Shown: piece after piece, positions 8,701 to 16,200 of the stretch
Numbering within the stretch: position 1 is the stretch's first letter
Layout: the number at the start of each line of letters is the position of its first letter
Assembly: GCA_910585615.1 (NCBI GenBank)
Contig: CAJUFO010000040.1
Span: 21,821 to 39,671 of the forward strand
Length of the DNA stretch: 17,851 nt
Direction of reading: 5' to 3'
Origin: an uncultured Acetatifactor sp.
GTDB taxonomy: Bacteria > Bacillota > Clostridia > Lachnospirales > Lachnospiraceae
Translations under genes and position numbers: made by a program
Notes under the pieces: generated by a model
Seen by the model: only the letters and a program-made list of their open reading frames with translations
The model's database searches: none
What the model was told of the DNA's origin: nothing

Positions 8701-8859
8701 CTGACCATATTCTGCTGTAATCTGATTGCCAATGAGTTCGCCTGGGATTCCCTGGGAACCAGAGGCGGCGCCTCCTGTCTGCCCTCCGGGCTGTTGGGGC
8801 CTGTGAGGCTGTGGAGAGGCCGGAATCCTGCCGATTCGGATTCCAGGGTTGAAGGCTGA
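5719..8859 (+). CDS. GH106-like glycoside hydrolase (putative alpha-L-rhamnosidase)
   Basis: A 1046-residue enzyme without signal peptide or membrane span, so probably cytoplasmic and acting on oligosaccharides brought in by the upstream transporter. The N-terminal block (PFWFLNGEV at about residues 25-33, then LYDEFNWSSGNAGG at 91-104) and the FYDEASPY segment around D248-E249 resemble the TIM-barrel part of GH106-type enzymes. E331 in TGHTHEDSG and E384 in VVCEALG are candidate acid and base residues; I assign them by pattern only. A beta-rich middle follows, and the C-terminal 150 residues (WYAGYGRYEAEF, VFLNGRSLGR) look like a galactose-binding-like jelly roll. The ATG at 5719 follows CCAGGAGG by 8 bases; the in-frame TTG at 5698 lies upstream of that site. 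Confidence is high for a glycoside hydrolase, moderate for GH106, low for rhamnose as substrate. Confidence 0.8.
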   Translation: MSRKREISEFWRGFFQPPKDCAQAPFWFLNGEVDGEVYAAQMDEMARKGVWQAMPHPRYGMDRREYLTEHYFEAFGQMAKNAREKGYRIHLYDEFNWSSGNAGGRITAQAKNCALGIAMGAGRADGTFRYEGWEEGFMGWGRMEEILVAGYAPYGSETEIDFSRCRFTADYALEDGRFRMETGPGDWMAFVIYTVRTIHPSPLRQGNGGIVDYLNPKVTERFIRLTHEAYFSHLEEFFGETFPSIFYDEASPYACGNFTWTERFPEVFLEKKGYDILEKLPLLFFDGGAETARVRCDYWDVATGLFAEGFVGQLAEWCSVHGIALTGHTHEDSGLWPVAGNLFRTLRAQQWPGLDSLMGYKPYSVLKPAVSAAHVSGRDMVVCEALGLLSDGWECTPEDMKKAYNQLAVAGVGLLIPHGFFQTVENPKAECPPSFFACNPYWDMYGEISARTALQCYVNRKTTHVSDVALFYPIVSWQAGGRGGRGRTFPWGIQAGMGELTRGEWEAFDRIVDGLMGEQLDMDVLDDAALAEGCMDAEGFTVGRETYRVLVLPPMSAMRLADAERILELAQGGLPVLASQGFTPVASAERGAGDPELGDIMERLHEYLRRFQEIGQLAEQIRELTGPDILVVGGPGETLDAAHRRRAGIDFYLLSHTGDREQEYRISVGCRGRDTALIDCRGQRHPAQIRGEGERTEVHFLAEPEELYYFVLAQEAVPWGIPAEDTGGAAPGIGIDGTCGCFSPWPGGKSLAEELDQFRFLPWPKGLEGAGGTDSFAELNLPVCRTIPLSYESGDGERLAAIWRHWMEPGFDDSAWEVISLKHGPKLYDHTGSRLFRFTLPAGTAAVRRPIPARGEYALYVNGRLKEAVTESVWEPAEEWIPVEGCEEHPGILAIESSSMMPRFGIAAPIVIRILPVETRAGDWEELGLSWYAGYGRYEAEFDWQGKDGEALWLDLGQVRECAEVFLNGRSLGRLLWKPYRLELTRAARQGGNKLTIFCCNLIANEFAWDSLGTRGGASCLPSGLLGPVRLWRGRNPADSDSRVEG

Positions 8860-8976
8860 CGGTAGGCGGGACATGGAGGAAGGGCAGGAGGGGCCGGGAT
8901 GCCGGGGATGGGAGAAGCTGCCTGCCCGGCCGGGATGCTTGGCGGGGCAATGGCCCGGAGACAGTATCGGAGAGGA

Positions 8977-10746
8977 CTACAGGCGCATCCGGATGCGGAC
9001 AGTGGTGCCCTGGCCGGCCTGGGACCATACGGAAAGCCCGGAACCCTCTCCGTACTGGAGTAGGATGCGTCGGTTCACGTTGGATAAGCCGATGCCTGTC
9101 CTGGGCTCGGCGGCAGGCGGATCCGTTGCACCCTTTTGCAGCCGTTCGTTGAGGAGGGCCAGGCTCTGCTCGCCCATACCTTGTCCGTTGTCCTGCACAT
9201 AGATGTCCAGCCAGGAATCCTCCTGCCGGGCACGGATATGGATGGCGCCCCTGCGCCCAGCGTCCATATCGGTCTGTAGTCCGTGCTGGAAGGAGTTCTC
9301 CACCAGGGGCTGCAGGATGAAGCGCAGGACGGGGCGTTCCAGAAGCTTCTCCGGGATGGCGAAGGAGCACTCTGTCTTGATGCCGAAGCGGTAGTCCATG
9401 ATATCGACAAAATTCCGCACAAAGGTCTGCTCCGTATCCAGGCTCCAGAAGATGCCGGGCTGGGAGAACACAGGCCGTATGATATTGCCCAGGGCGAACA
9501 GGGCCTGGCAGACGTTCTCCGCCCTGGCCATGGCGGCCATCCAGCGGATGGTAGTGAGGCTGTTGTAGAGGAAATGGGGGTTGATTTGGGACTGGAGGGT
9601 CTCCATCTCCAGCAGACGCTTTTCCTCCGCATAGCTTTCGTTCGCCGCCACCAGCTGCTGGATTCGCTCCATCATATGGTTGAACTGGCACACCAATGTG
9701 TTGAGCTCGCTGTACTTCTGGGGGGAAAGGCGCTGGCTGAGGTTTCCCTCATTGATGGGACTCATCTGCTCCACGATTTCCTGGAAGGGGTTCAGCAGAC
9801 GGCGTCCCGCCAGGGAGGAAAGCAGCACGGCTGCAAAAATCGCGACCAGAAAGATGGCGCTGACCGCCAGCAGCAGAGGGACTGAATCATATAAAAGCAC
9901 AGAGAAGGGAATCCCCTCGGACAGATGCCAGCCTGTGCGGGAGAGCTGGCTGGTGACCACTGCATCCCGGAAGAGATGGAATCCCTCCGGCGCGCCGGAG
10001 GATTCCGGAACGCTCAGGAGAAGGGAGCCGTCTTCGTCCCAGAGGCGGACGGCGGCGCCGTAGTCAGCATGCTTGGAATAGAGGAAGCTGAAATATTCCG
10101 TAGGGACATTGACGGACAGCACGGAGAACGGCCGCCCGCCCTGATAATCCACCAGAGGCAGCAGGAGGGACACCACTGTGGAGGAGTTGCCGGGCCGATA
10201 GCGGGACAGGAACAGCTCCATCTCCTGATACTGACCGCCCCAAGTGAGGCCGGAGTGGGCAGTCAGGCCCTTCCAGGCATCCGAAGACTGGATGGGAAGG
10301 GGCTCGTCCTCTGCTTTTCCCTGTATCTGCATGGTTTCGTTGACACAGAGGGCGGGGCCGTCCCCCTGGAATAGGGTGATAGAACTGACATAGCTGTAGG
10401 AACGGATGATGAGGGAGAGCTGATTCATGACGGACTGCTGGAGCAGGATATCCTCCGCATCCACAGAGCGGTCGGAGGCCAGGTAGATCTGCACGTCCTT
10501 ATCCTGCATGAGCTGGCTGCGGATGTCGTACAGGCCGTCGGAAAGCGTGTCCATCTGGTAGGCCATGTAGGCCAGGCTGTTCTCGCCCTGCCGAATCGTC
10601 TGGTTCCGGGAGATTCCCAGAAGCACAAAGAAGCCCGCCGCCAGAGCTATCGTCAGCACAGAAAGATGAACCCACAGGATGGAGACGGTAAGAGAACGCT
10701 GCAGGCTCTTTGGGGGGGTAATCCCGGCATGTCTGGCAGATATCAT
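8977..10746 (-). CDS. Sensor histidine kinase, YesM type
   Basis: A 589-residue membrane kinase. TM1 lies at about residues 20-42, followed by an extracellular sensor region of roughly 240 residues that could be Cache-like, then TM2 (PLLLAVSAIFLVAIFAAVLL), a HAMP linker, and the HisKA_7TM-independent His_kinase domain. The phospho-accepting His391 sits in INPHFLYNSL; the N-box is at E483-N484 (PLVENSFQHG), with G-boxes DNGQGMG and GIGLSNVNRR near the C-terminus. The ATG at 10746 is chosen because GGAGGAAGCT precedes it and it overlaps the regulator stop as ATGA, giving translational coupling; the TTG four codons upstream lacks a site. It is convergent with the hydrolase gene, and the 117 bases between them hold no clear terminator for either strand. 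It probably senses a sugar taken up by the adjacent ABC transporter. Confidence 0.92.
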   Translation of the reverse strand: MISARHAGITPPKSLQRSLTVSILWVHLSVLTIALAAGFFVLLGISRNQTIRQGENSLAYMAYQMDTLSDGLYDIRSQLMQDKDVQIYLASDRSVDAEDILLQQSVMNQLSLIIRSYSYVSSITLFQGDGPALCVNETMQIQGKAEDEPLPIQSSDAWKGLTAHSGLTWGGQYQEMELFLSRYRPGNSSTVVSLLLPLVDYQGGRPFSVLSVNVPTEYFSFLYSKHADYGAAVRLWDEDGSLLLSVPESSGAPEGFHLFRDAVVTSQLSRTGWHLSEGIPFSVLLYDSVPLLLAVSAIFLVAIFAAVLLSSLAGRRLLNPFQEIVEQMSPINEGNLSQRLSPQKYSELNTLVCQFNHMMERIQQLVAANESYAEEKRLLEMETLQSQINPHFLYNSLTTIRWMAAMARAENVCQALFALGNIIRPVFSQPGIFWSLDTEQTFVRNFVDIMDYRFGIKTECSFAIPEKLLERPVLRFILQPLVENSFQHGLQTDMDAGRRGAIHIRARQEDSWLDIYVQDNGQGMGEQSLALLNERLQKGATDPPAAEPRTGIGLSNVNRRILLQYGEGSGLSVWSQAGQGTTVRIRMRL

Positions 10747-11969
10747 AGCTTCCTCCAATCTTTTGGCGATACATCCGTCATCTTCTTGAACACCTTGGAA
10801 AAGTATCCCTCATCGGAAAAGCCGGTTCGGCTTGCGATGTCCCAGATTTTGTAGTCTCCCTGCTCCAGAAGGTATTTCGCCTCCTCTATCCGTATATTGG
10901 TCAGATACTTCCGGAACGGAATCTGAATCTCCGCATGGAAAAGAGAGGAAAAATAGGCCTCGCTCAACCCCACCTTCTCCGCCACGAAGCGCAGGGAAAG
11001 GCCGGGGTCGGACAGATTCTGTCTAATGATTTCCAGGGCGGCTCTGATTTCGGGGCGATAGACCGGCAGGAAGACAAGGGGAGCGTCCGTACCCGGTTCA
11101 TGCCGCCTTTGGACGGAGAGGAGCTGCCTGCAGCAGGCCGGTATCCGGGCGAAATCCTCCGCTCTGTCCGCCAGCAGAGAGAGACGGATGTTTAGATAGT
11201 CCTGGAGCTGGCTCTGTAAGGTCTGAAGCAGGGTGCGCAGGACAGACAGAGAGTCCGCCCCGGCGGCATCCGGAAAGAAGAACAGGAAAAAGCGGCGCTC
11301 ATCCAGCATAAGGGGCAGACAGCGATAGCCTGGCGTGGGCTGATGGGAGGCCAAATCCACCAGATTCTGGCAGACATGCCCGACAGAAAAACCGGAGGCG
11401 GGGCTGTCCGCCTGGTAAATCTCCTCAATGTATCCCAGGATGACAGGGATGGTTCCTGCCGCCGATAAATTCAGTTCCTCCAGCGCGCCCTGGGTCTGCC
11501 TGCAGAGGGATTCATCTGCCAGATAGGCCTGCATGAGCTGGGAGAAGCGGTTTCCCACAGGAGCCCGGGCAGGTTCGAGCTGCCTGGCCTGCTTATCCAG
11601 CGCTTCCTTAGCCTTCTGGAGACTGGCCTGTATCTCGGCCTCCGTCATGGTGGCCTTCAGCAGATAGTCCCGCACCCCCAAGGACATCATCTTCTGGAGG
11701 GTCTTGAACTCCTCCAGGCAGGTGATGACGATGATATAGGGCTCCAGCCCCGCGTCCCGCACGGATTCAATCAGCTGCTGTCCGCCCATGCCGGGCATCA
11801 GGAGGTCGGTGATTAGGACGTCAGGACAGCTTTTTTGGATAGCCCGGAGGGCCTCCGCGCCATTGCCGGCATCACAGACCACCTGCATATTGTATTTTTC
11901 CCAGGAGACGCTGTTCTTGATGCCCAGACGCACGAAAAACTCGTCTTCCGCTATGATGACCTGATACAT
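10743..11969 (-). CDS. AraC-type response regulator, YesN type
   Basis: A 408-residue cytoplasmic regulator. The N-terminal receiver has the acidic pair E8-D9, phospho-accepting D55 in TDLLMPG, T83 and K105. A middle region of about 180 residues has no recognised domain, and the C-terminal 100 residues carry an AraC/XylS double helix-turn-helix (SLRFVAEKVGLSEAYFSSLF and IWDIASRTGFSDEGYFSKVF). When phosphorylated by its partner kinase it should bind DNA and activate transcription, most likely of the sugar operon at 1788-8859. AGAGGTAGGT lies before the ATG at 11969. It is the first gene of its two-gene operon, from the promoter at 12019-12047. The dyad at 1697-1726 is a possible target, not shown. 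Confidence 0.93.
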   Translation of the reverse strand: MYQVIIAEDEFFVRLGIKNSVSWEKYNMQVVCDAGNGAEALRAIQKSCPDVLITDLLMPGMGGQQLIESVRDAGLEPYIIVITCLEEFKTLQKMMSLGVRDYLLKATMTEAEIQASLQKAKEALDKQARQLEPARAPVGNRFSQLMQAYLADESLCRQTQGALEELNLSAAGTIPVILGYIEEIYQADSPASGFSVGHVCQNLVDLASHQPTPGYRCLPLMLDERRFFLFFFPDAAGADSLSVLRTLLQTLQSQLQDYLNIRLSLLADRAEDFARIPACCRQLLSVQRRHEPGTDAPLVFLPVYRPEIRAALEIIRQNLSDPGLSLRFVAEKVGLSEAYFSSLFHAEIQIPFRKYLTNIRIEEAKYLLEQGDYKIWDIASRTGFSDEGYFSKVFKKMTDVSPKDWRKL

Positions 11970-12018
11970 GACCTACCTCTTATCTGAAAACGGGCTGCAT
12001 TTGTAATGTCTTTTTTCC

Positions 12019-12047
12019 ATTATAAACAAATCGGCGGAAAAAAGCAA
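12019..12047 (-). promoter_or_regulatory. Promoter of the two-component operon
   Basis: Read on the minus strand, TTGCTT (12047-12042) and a perfect TATAAT (12024-12019) are 17 bases apart, upstream of the ATG at 11969. The -35 lies 9 bases from the -35 of the divergent promoter at 12057-12086, so the two may compete for polymerase. The leader is about 45 bases. Confidence 0.7.
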
Positions 12048-12056
12048 CCGAAGCAC

Positions 12057-12086
12057 TTGCCATTTCCGGGGGGCGGATGATAGAAT
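12057..12086 (+). promoter_or_regulatory. Promoter of the Rpn-like gene, extended -10
   Basis: TTGCCA at 12057-12062 and TAGAAT at 12081-12086 are 18 bases apart, with a TGA just before the hexamer giving the extended -10 form TGN-TAGAAT. Transcription would start near 12093, downstream of the ATG at 12077, which helps to exclude that ATG as the start codon. Confidence 0.55.
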
Positions 12087-12098
12087 GGAGGTACAGAC

Positions 12099-12105
12099 AG
12101 GAGGT
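12099..12105 (+). promoter_or_regulatory. Ribosome site that fixes the GTG start at 12113
   Basis: AGGAGGT is an almost complete Shine-Dalgarno match, 7 bases before the GTG at 12113. The in-frame ATG at 12077 has no comparable site and lies inside the predicted promoter. Confidence 0.7.
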
Positions 12106-12112
12106 GCTTGCG

Positions 12113-13078
12113 GTGGCGGGGAACAAGGAAGAAGGGCATTCCTTTGAAGAAGGGCATTCCTTTGAAAAGGCAACGATTCAATGGCACCCGGGTTTCTACA
12201 GTGCGGCAGAGCTTGAATTGATTTCCAATAAAGACGCGCTTGCGTTTGAGAGAGAATACAATCTGAGCAAAGCGCCGCTTCGGATGGATCTGCTCATTAT
12301 AAAGAAGCTGGCGGATGTACGCATTGAGAATGAGATTGGGCGCATTTTCAAAAGATACAATGTAGTAGAGTACAAAAGTCCGGAGGATGGACTGTCCATA
12401 GACGACTACTACAAGACGATAGGATATGCATGTCTGTACAAAGGATTCGGGGAGACGGTGGACGAAGTTCCCGCGGAAGAGCTGACAGTATCGATTTTCC
12501 GGGAGAGATGTCCCAGGGAATTGCTGAAAGCTTTGAAAAAAGCGGGACTTAAGGTTGAACAGCGTTTTCCGGGAATATACTATATAGAGGGGAATGTGCT
12601 GTTCGCCACACAGATTGTGGTGACAGGGCAGCTAAGCCCTAAGGCCCACAGCGGGCTGCGCATTCTATCCAGAAATGCCAGAGAGGAAGATATCAGGACT
12701 TTCATAGGCAAGGCGGCATTGTTGACGGCACCGGGGGACAGGGACAATGTGGAGGCAGTCCTGCAGGTCAGCATTTCTGCGAATGAGAAAGTCTACGATG
12801 AGGTAAGGAGGGATTTTGCCATGTGTGATGCACTACGAGCGCTTATGAAGGAAGAAATCGAGGAAGAGAGAAACAAGAGCAGAGAATCTGGAATGGCAGA
12901 GGGCAGGGCAGAAGGCAGGGCAGAAGGCAGGGCAGAGGGCAGGGTTGAGGGCAGAGAAAACGCCATCCTGGCATCCATACAGAACCTGATGGACAGCATG
13001 AAATGGACAGCCGAGCAGGCCATGGATGCATTGAAGCTTCCCGTGGATGACCGCGCCAAATATGTAGCCAAGCTTTAA
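12113..13078 (+). CDS. Rpn-like PD-(D/E)XK protein with AEGR-repeat tail
   Basis: A 321-residue soluble protein. Its core resembles the Rpn/transposase_31-type PD-(D/E)XK group: E48, D59 in RMDLLIIKK, and the E86-Y-K88 pair in VVEYKSP are the expected metal-binding and catalytic residues, so nuclease activity is plausible but not proven. The N-terminus repeats EGHSFE twice (residues 7-18), coded by an 18-bp tandem duplication. The C-terminal part has a Lys/Glu-rich helix, then five copies of (A/V)EGR at residues 262-281, a common mark of this family in gut Firmicutes. Start is GTG at 12113 (AGGAGGT 7 bases upstream). The gene is visibly less GC-rich than its neighbours, in line with an accessory origin. 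It is followed 133 bases later by the helicase gene and could share its transcript. Real cellular role unknown. Confidence 0.7.
   Translation: MAGNKEEGHSFEEGHSFEKATIQWHPGFYSAAELELISNKDALAFEREYNLSKAPLRMDLLIIKKLADVRIENEIGRIFKRYNVVEYKSPEDGLSIDDYYKTIGYACLYKGFGETVDEVPAEELTVSIFRERCPRELLKALKKAGLKVEQRFPGIYYIEGNVLFATQIVVTGQLSPKAHSGLRILSRNAREEDIRTFIGKAALLTAPGDRDNVEAVLQVSISANEKVYDEVRRDFAMCDALRALMKEEIEEERNKSRESGMAEGRAEGRAEGRAEGRVEGRENAILASIQNLMDSMKWTAEQAMDALKLPVDDRAKYVAKL
12131..12166 (+). repeat. Two perfect 18-bp tandem repeats coding EGHSFE
   Basis: GAAGGGCATTCCTTTGAA occurs at 12131-12148 and again at 12149-12166 with no change. It keeps frame and duplicates six residues at the N-terminus of the Rpn-like protein. 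The core GGAAGAAGGGCATTCC (12127-12142) recurs exactly at 13177-13192. Confidence 0.9.
12896..12955 (+). repeat. Five 12-bp tandem units coding (A/V)EGR
   Basis: Units 1-4 are GCAGARGGCAGG with only one wobble position changing; unit 5 (GTTGAGGGCAGA) has drifted. The period keeps frame, so gain or loss of units by slippage would only change the length of a charged linker. Confidence 0.9.
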
Positions 13079-13174
13079 GCGAAGAGAACGCTCTCCCGGC
13101 GCTCTGAAAGGGAGGGAGACCCGGCGGCCATGAGACAAACCGCAAAAACATGTATAAAGAGGTGCAGGGAGCCA

Positions 13175-13210
13175 ATGGAAGAAGGGCATTCCATGGAAGA
13201 GGAGCATTCC
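13175..13210 (+). repeat. Two imperfect 18-bp units, relative of 12131-12166
   Basis: ATGGAAGAAGGGCATTCC (13175-13192) and ATGGAAGAGGAGCATTCC (13193-13210) differ at two positions. Same period and core as the repeat in the Rpn-like gene about 1 kb upstream. The rest of the gap, 13079-13174, shows a TATAAA at 13153-13158 without a good -35, and no terminator with a T-run. Confidence 0.75.
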
Positions 13211-13231
13211 GATGAACAATATCTGCCGTGA
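13175..13231 (+). CDS. 18-codon mini-ORF overlapping the helicase start
   Basis: ATG at 13175 opens an 18-residue reading frame, MEEGHSMEEEHSDEQYLP, ending at the TGA at 13229-13231, 20 bases inside the helicase gene in another frame. GAGGTG lies 10 bases upstream, so translation is possible. It is made of two 18-bp units coding MEEGHS and MEEEHS and shares 16 identical bases with the 5' end of the Rpn-like gene. It may be a coupling leader peptide or simply a relic of another Rpn-like gene start. The second unit also supplies the ribosome site (GAAGAGGAG, 13196-13204) of the helicase gene. Confidence 0.3.
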   Translation: MEEGHSMEEEHSDEQYLP

Positions 13232-16200
13232 CATTTTCAGGGCCATCCACGAGGGAAAATGGCTGCAGATCGAGTACAGGAACAGAGAAGTTCAGGTCAC
13301 GAAGTATTGGATCGGCATCCGCAGCCTGAATCCGGAAAAGCGCACCCTGTCCGTAGACGGCCTGCACCTTGGCCGGTTTACCACGGAGAGCTATGACACC
13401 ATCTATATAGATTCCATTCTCGCCTCTCAGATCGTGGAGGGGTCTTATCAGCCTGTCAATGAAAAGCTGGTGGAGGACATCTACCTGAATCCCTACAGAT
13501 ACAGATCCCTTTTCCGCAACTCCCCCAACCTGAAGATTCTGAATTACCTGGAAATGTGCAACCGCATGGACACAGTGCCCTACCGTTCAGACTTCGCCCT
13601 GATTCGTTACCTGGACAGGGAGAGCTTTACCGGGGAGGGCTATCCGCTGGACGGGGAGCAGTTCCGCGCCATTGTCCGGAATTTCCAGAGGAGGACGGAG
13701 AAAGAAAAGGAAAAAGCCACCAGGCTTTCCATCCAGCAGCTTGCCATGAACGTGCTCAGCATCCACACGGCCAGGGGACTTTACGTGCTGGCCTGCCGCA
13801 AGCTCCAGTTGGACGTGAAAAGCCGCCTCCTGCGCCCCGAGGAGGACATCACCATCTGCACGGAATTCTGCTACGGGGAGACCAAGGAGAACATCCGCAG
13901 ATACCTGGACGGGGACGAGTACGAGCTCCTGGGCGATTTTGAGCGGAACCAGGAGAAAATCAAGGACTGCGTCATGAAGCACAGCAGGGTGTCAGGAGTG
14001 GACGACATGCCCTACATCATCGGTCTGGGGATGGACATCGCCCTGGACCTCCACAGGGAATACCAGGCCATCATCAAGATGTATGACGAGGACAGGATCA
14101 CGGTGCCCCTGAAGGCCTTTTTCGGAGACCTTCTGGACAGGCCCCTGCGCAGGAAGAACTATCCCTTAGCCCTGATCAGCCGCCAGACCAACCTGGACCA
14201 GCTATTGGCCATCCATAATGCCCTGAAGTACCCGTTGGCCTACATCCAGGGCCCGCCCGGCACAGGGAAGACCAATACCATCCTCAACACCATCGTCACC
14301 GCCTGTTTCAACGAAAAGACGGTACTTTTTGCTTCCTATAACAATCACCCTATCCATACGGTGTTCGAGAAGCTGGCGTCCATGGAGTATCAGGGGAAGC
14401 GGATTCCGTTCCCTGTCCTGCGGCTGGGAAATGTGGACAAGGTCCGGGAGGCCATAGGATACATCCGGAACCTCTATGAGCAGGCCCAGGGCATCACGGT
14501 ATTCGAGGGCACCCTGGACCGGAGGAAGGACGACAGGGCCAGCCGGGCGAAGAACCTGTCCAACCTGCTGCGCAGATATGAGGAAGTGCTGGACCTAAAG
14601 GAGCGCAGCGAGACCTTAAGCCGCCTGCTGGAATACCAGAGCCGGACGCAGATGTCCCTGGAGATGCTGCCCTTCCAGGCGGATCTCCAGGGCAGGCAGC
14701 TCCAGCAGGTCCGGAACCGGATCGGACAGATGGGGGAGATCACGGATCAGGACGCCTTGGCTCTGCTGGACGACGACCTGGAGGAGCTGCGCAAATACCT
14801 CTATTATACCTCCGCCCGGTACATCAAGAGATTGGATGATAAAAAGCATGCGAAATTACGTGAAATCTTATTTGAAACGGACGAAAAGGAGCAGACTGCC
14901 GCTTTTTCCAAATACCTGACAGAGACCGCAAATGTGAAAAAACTCCAGGAAATCTTCCCCATCATCATCACCACCTGCATCTCCGCCCACAGGCTGGGGG
15001 AGCCGGGCCCCATGTTCGACATGGTCATCATGGACGAGGCCAGCCAGTGCAACACGGCGGTGTCTCTGGTGCCCATCCTGCGGGGGGAGAGCCTGATGCT
15101 GGTGGGGGATCCCCAGCAGCTCAACCCGGTGATTCTCTTAGAGGAGGCGCCGAACCGGAAGCTGCGGAAGAAGTACAATGTGGCCGAAGAGTATGATTAC
15201 TGCAAGAATTCCATCTACAAGACCTTCCTGGCCTGCGATGCGGTCAGCGACGAGGTGCTGCTGCGCAACCATTACCGCTGCAACAGGAAGATCATCGAAT
15301 TCAACAATCAGAAGTATTACAATGCCAGGCTCCAGATCTGCTCCGAAAGCAAAGAGCCGCGCCCGCTGGTGTACGTGGACGTGAAGAACCGAGGGGAGGC
15401 CCTGCGCAATACGGCCCCCGGGGAGGTGGAGGAAATCCTGGGCTATGCCAGGCGCCACAGGGAGCAGAGCATCGGGGTCATCACGCCCTTCGTGAACCAG
15501 AGGAAGCTCATCGAGGAGGCCCTGGAGCGGGAGGGGCTTTCCCATGTGTCCTGCGGCACGGTGCATGCCTTTCAGGGGGACGAGAAGGACGTGGTGCTGT
15601 TCTCCACCGCCATCACGGACCAGACCCAGGCGGGTACTTACGAATGGCTGAAGAACAATAAGGAGCTGATCAACGTGGCCACCTCCCGGGCCAGGGACCG
15701 CCTCATCCTGCTCTCCGACTCCGCGAATCTTGCCAGGCTCCACAGACAGGGCACGGAGGACGACCTGTATGAGCTGGTGGAGTATGTGAAGAAGAACGGC
15801 GAGACCCGGGTCACCCGCAAGACGGCGAATTCCAGGGCCCTGGGGGTGAAGCCCTTCAGCACCGCCACGGAGGAGGCCTTTCTGGAGAACTTAAACCACG
15901 CCCTGGAGAACATCTGGCTGTCCCAGAACCGCTTCACCATACAGAAGGAGGTGCCCATCTCCCAGGTCTTCGCGGAGGACGTGGACCAAAGCGGCCTGTT
16001 CCATGCCGGCCGCTTCGACTTCGTGGTCTATGAGAAGCAGGGCCAGGAGCAGCGCCCGGTGCTGGCCATCGAGCTGGACGGCAAGGAGCAATTCGAGGAT
16101 GAGGTAGTGAAGAGCAGAGACCAGAAAAAGAACGAAATCTGCGCCGCCCACGACCTGCAGCTGATTCGGGTAGAGAATTCCTACGCTAGGCGCTACAGCC

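Noticed and set aside
12077..12112. ATG at 12077 as the start of the Rpn-like gene.
   Set aside because: It overlaps the -10 region of the likely promoter, lacks a good ribosome site, and adds 12 residues unlike the family start; GTG at 12113 has AGGAGGT at proper distance.
12896..12955. The regular 12-bp repeats as a CRISPR-like array.
   Set aside because: Units are contiguous without spacers and code an in-frame AEGR repeat.
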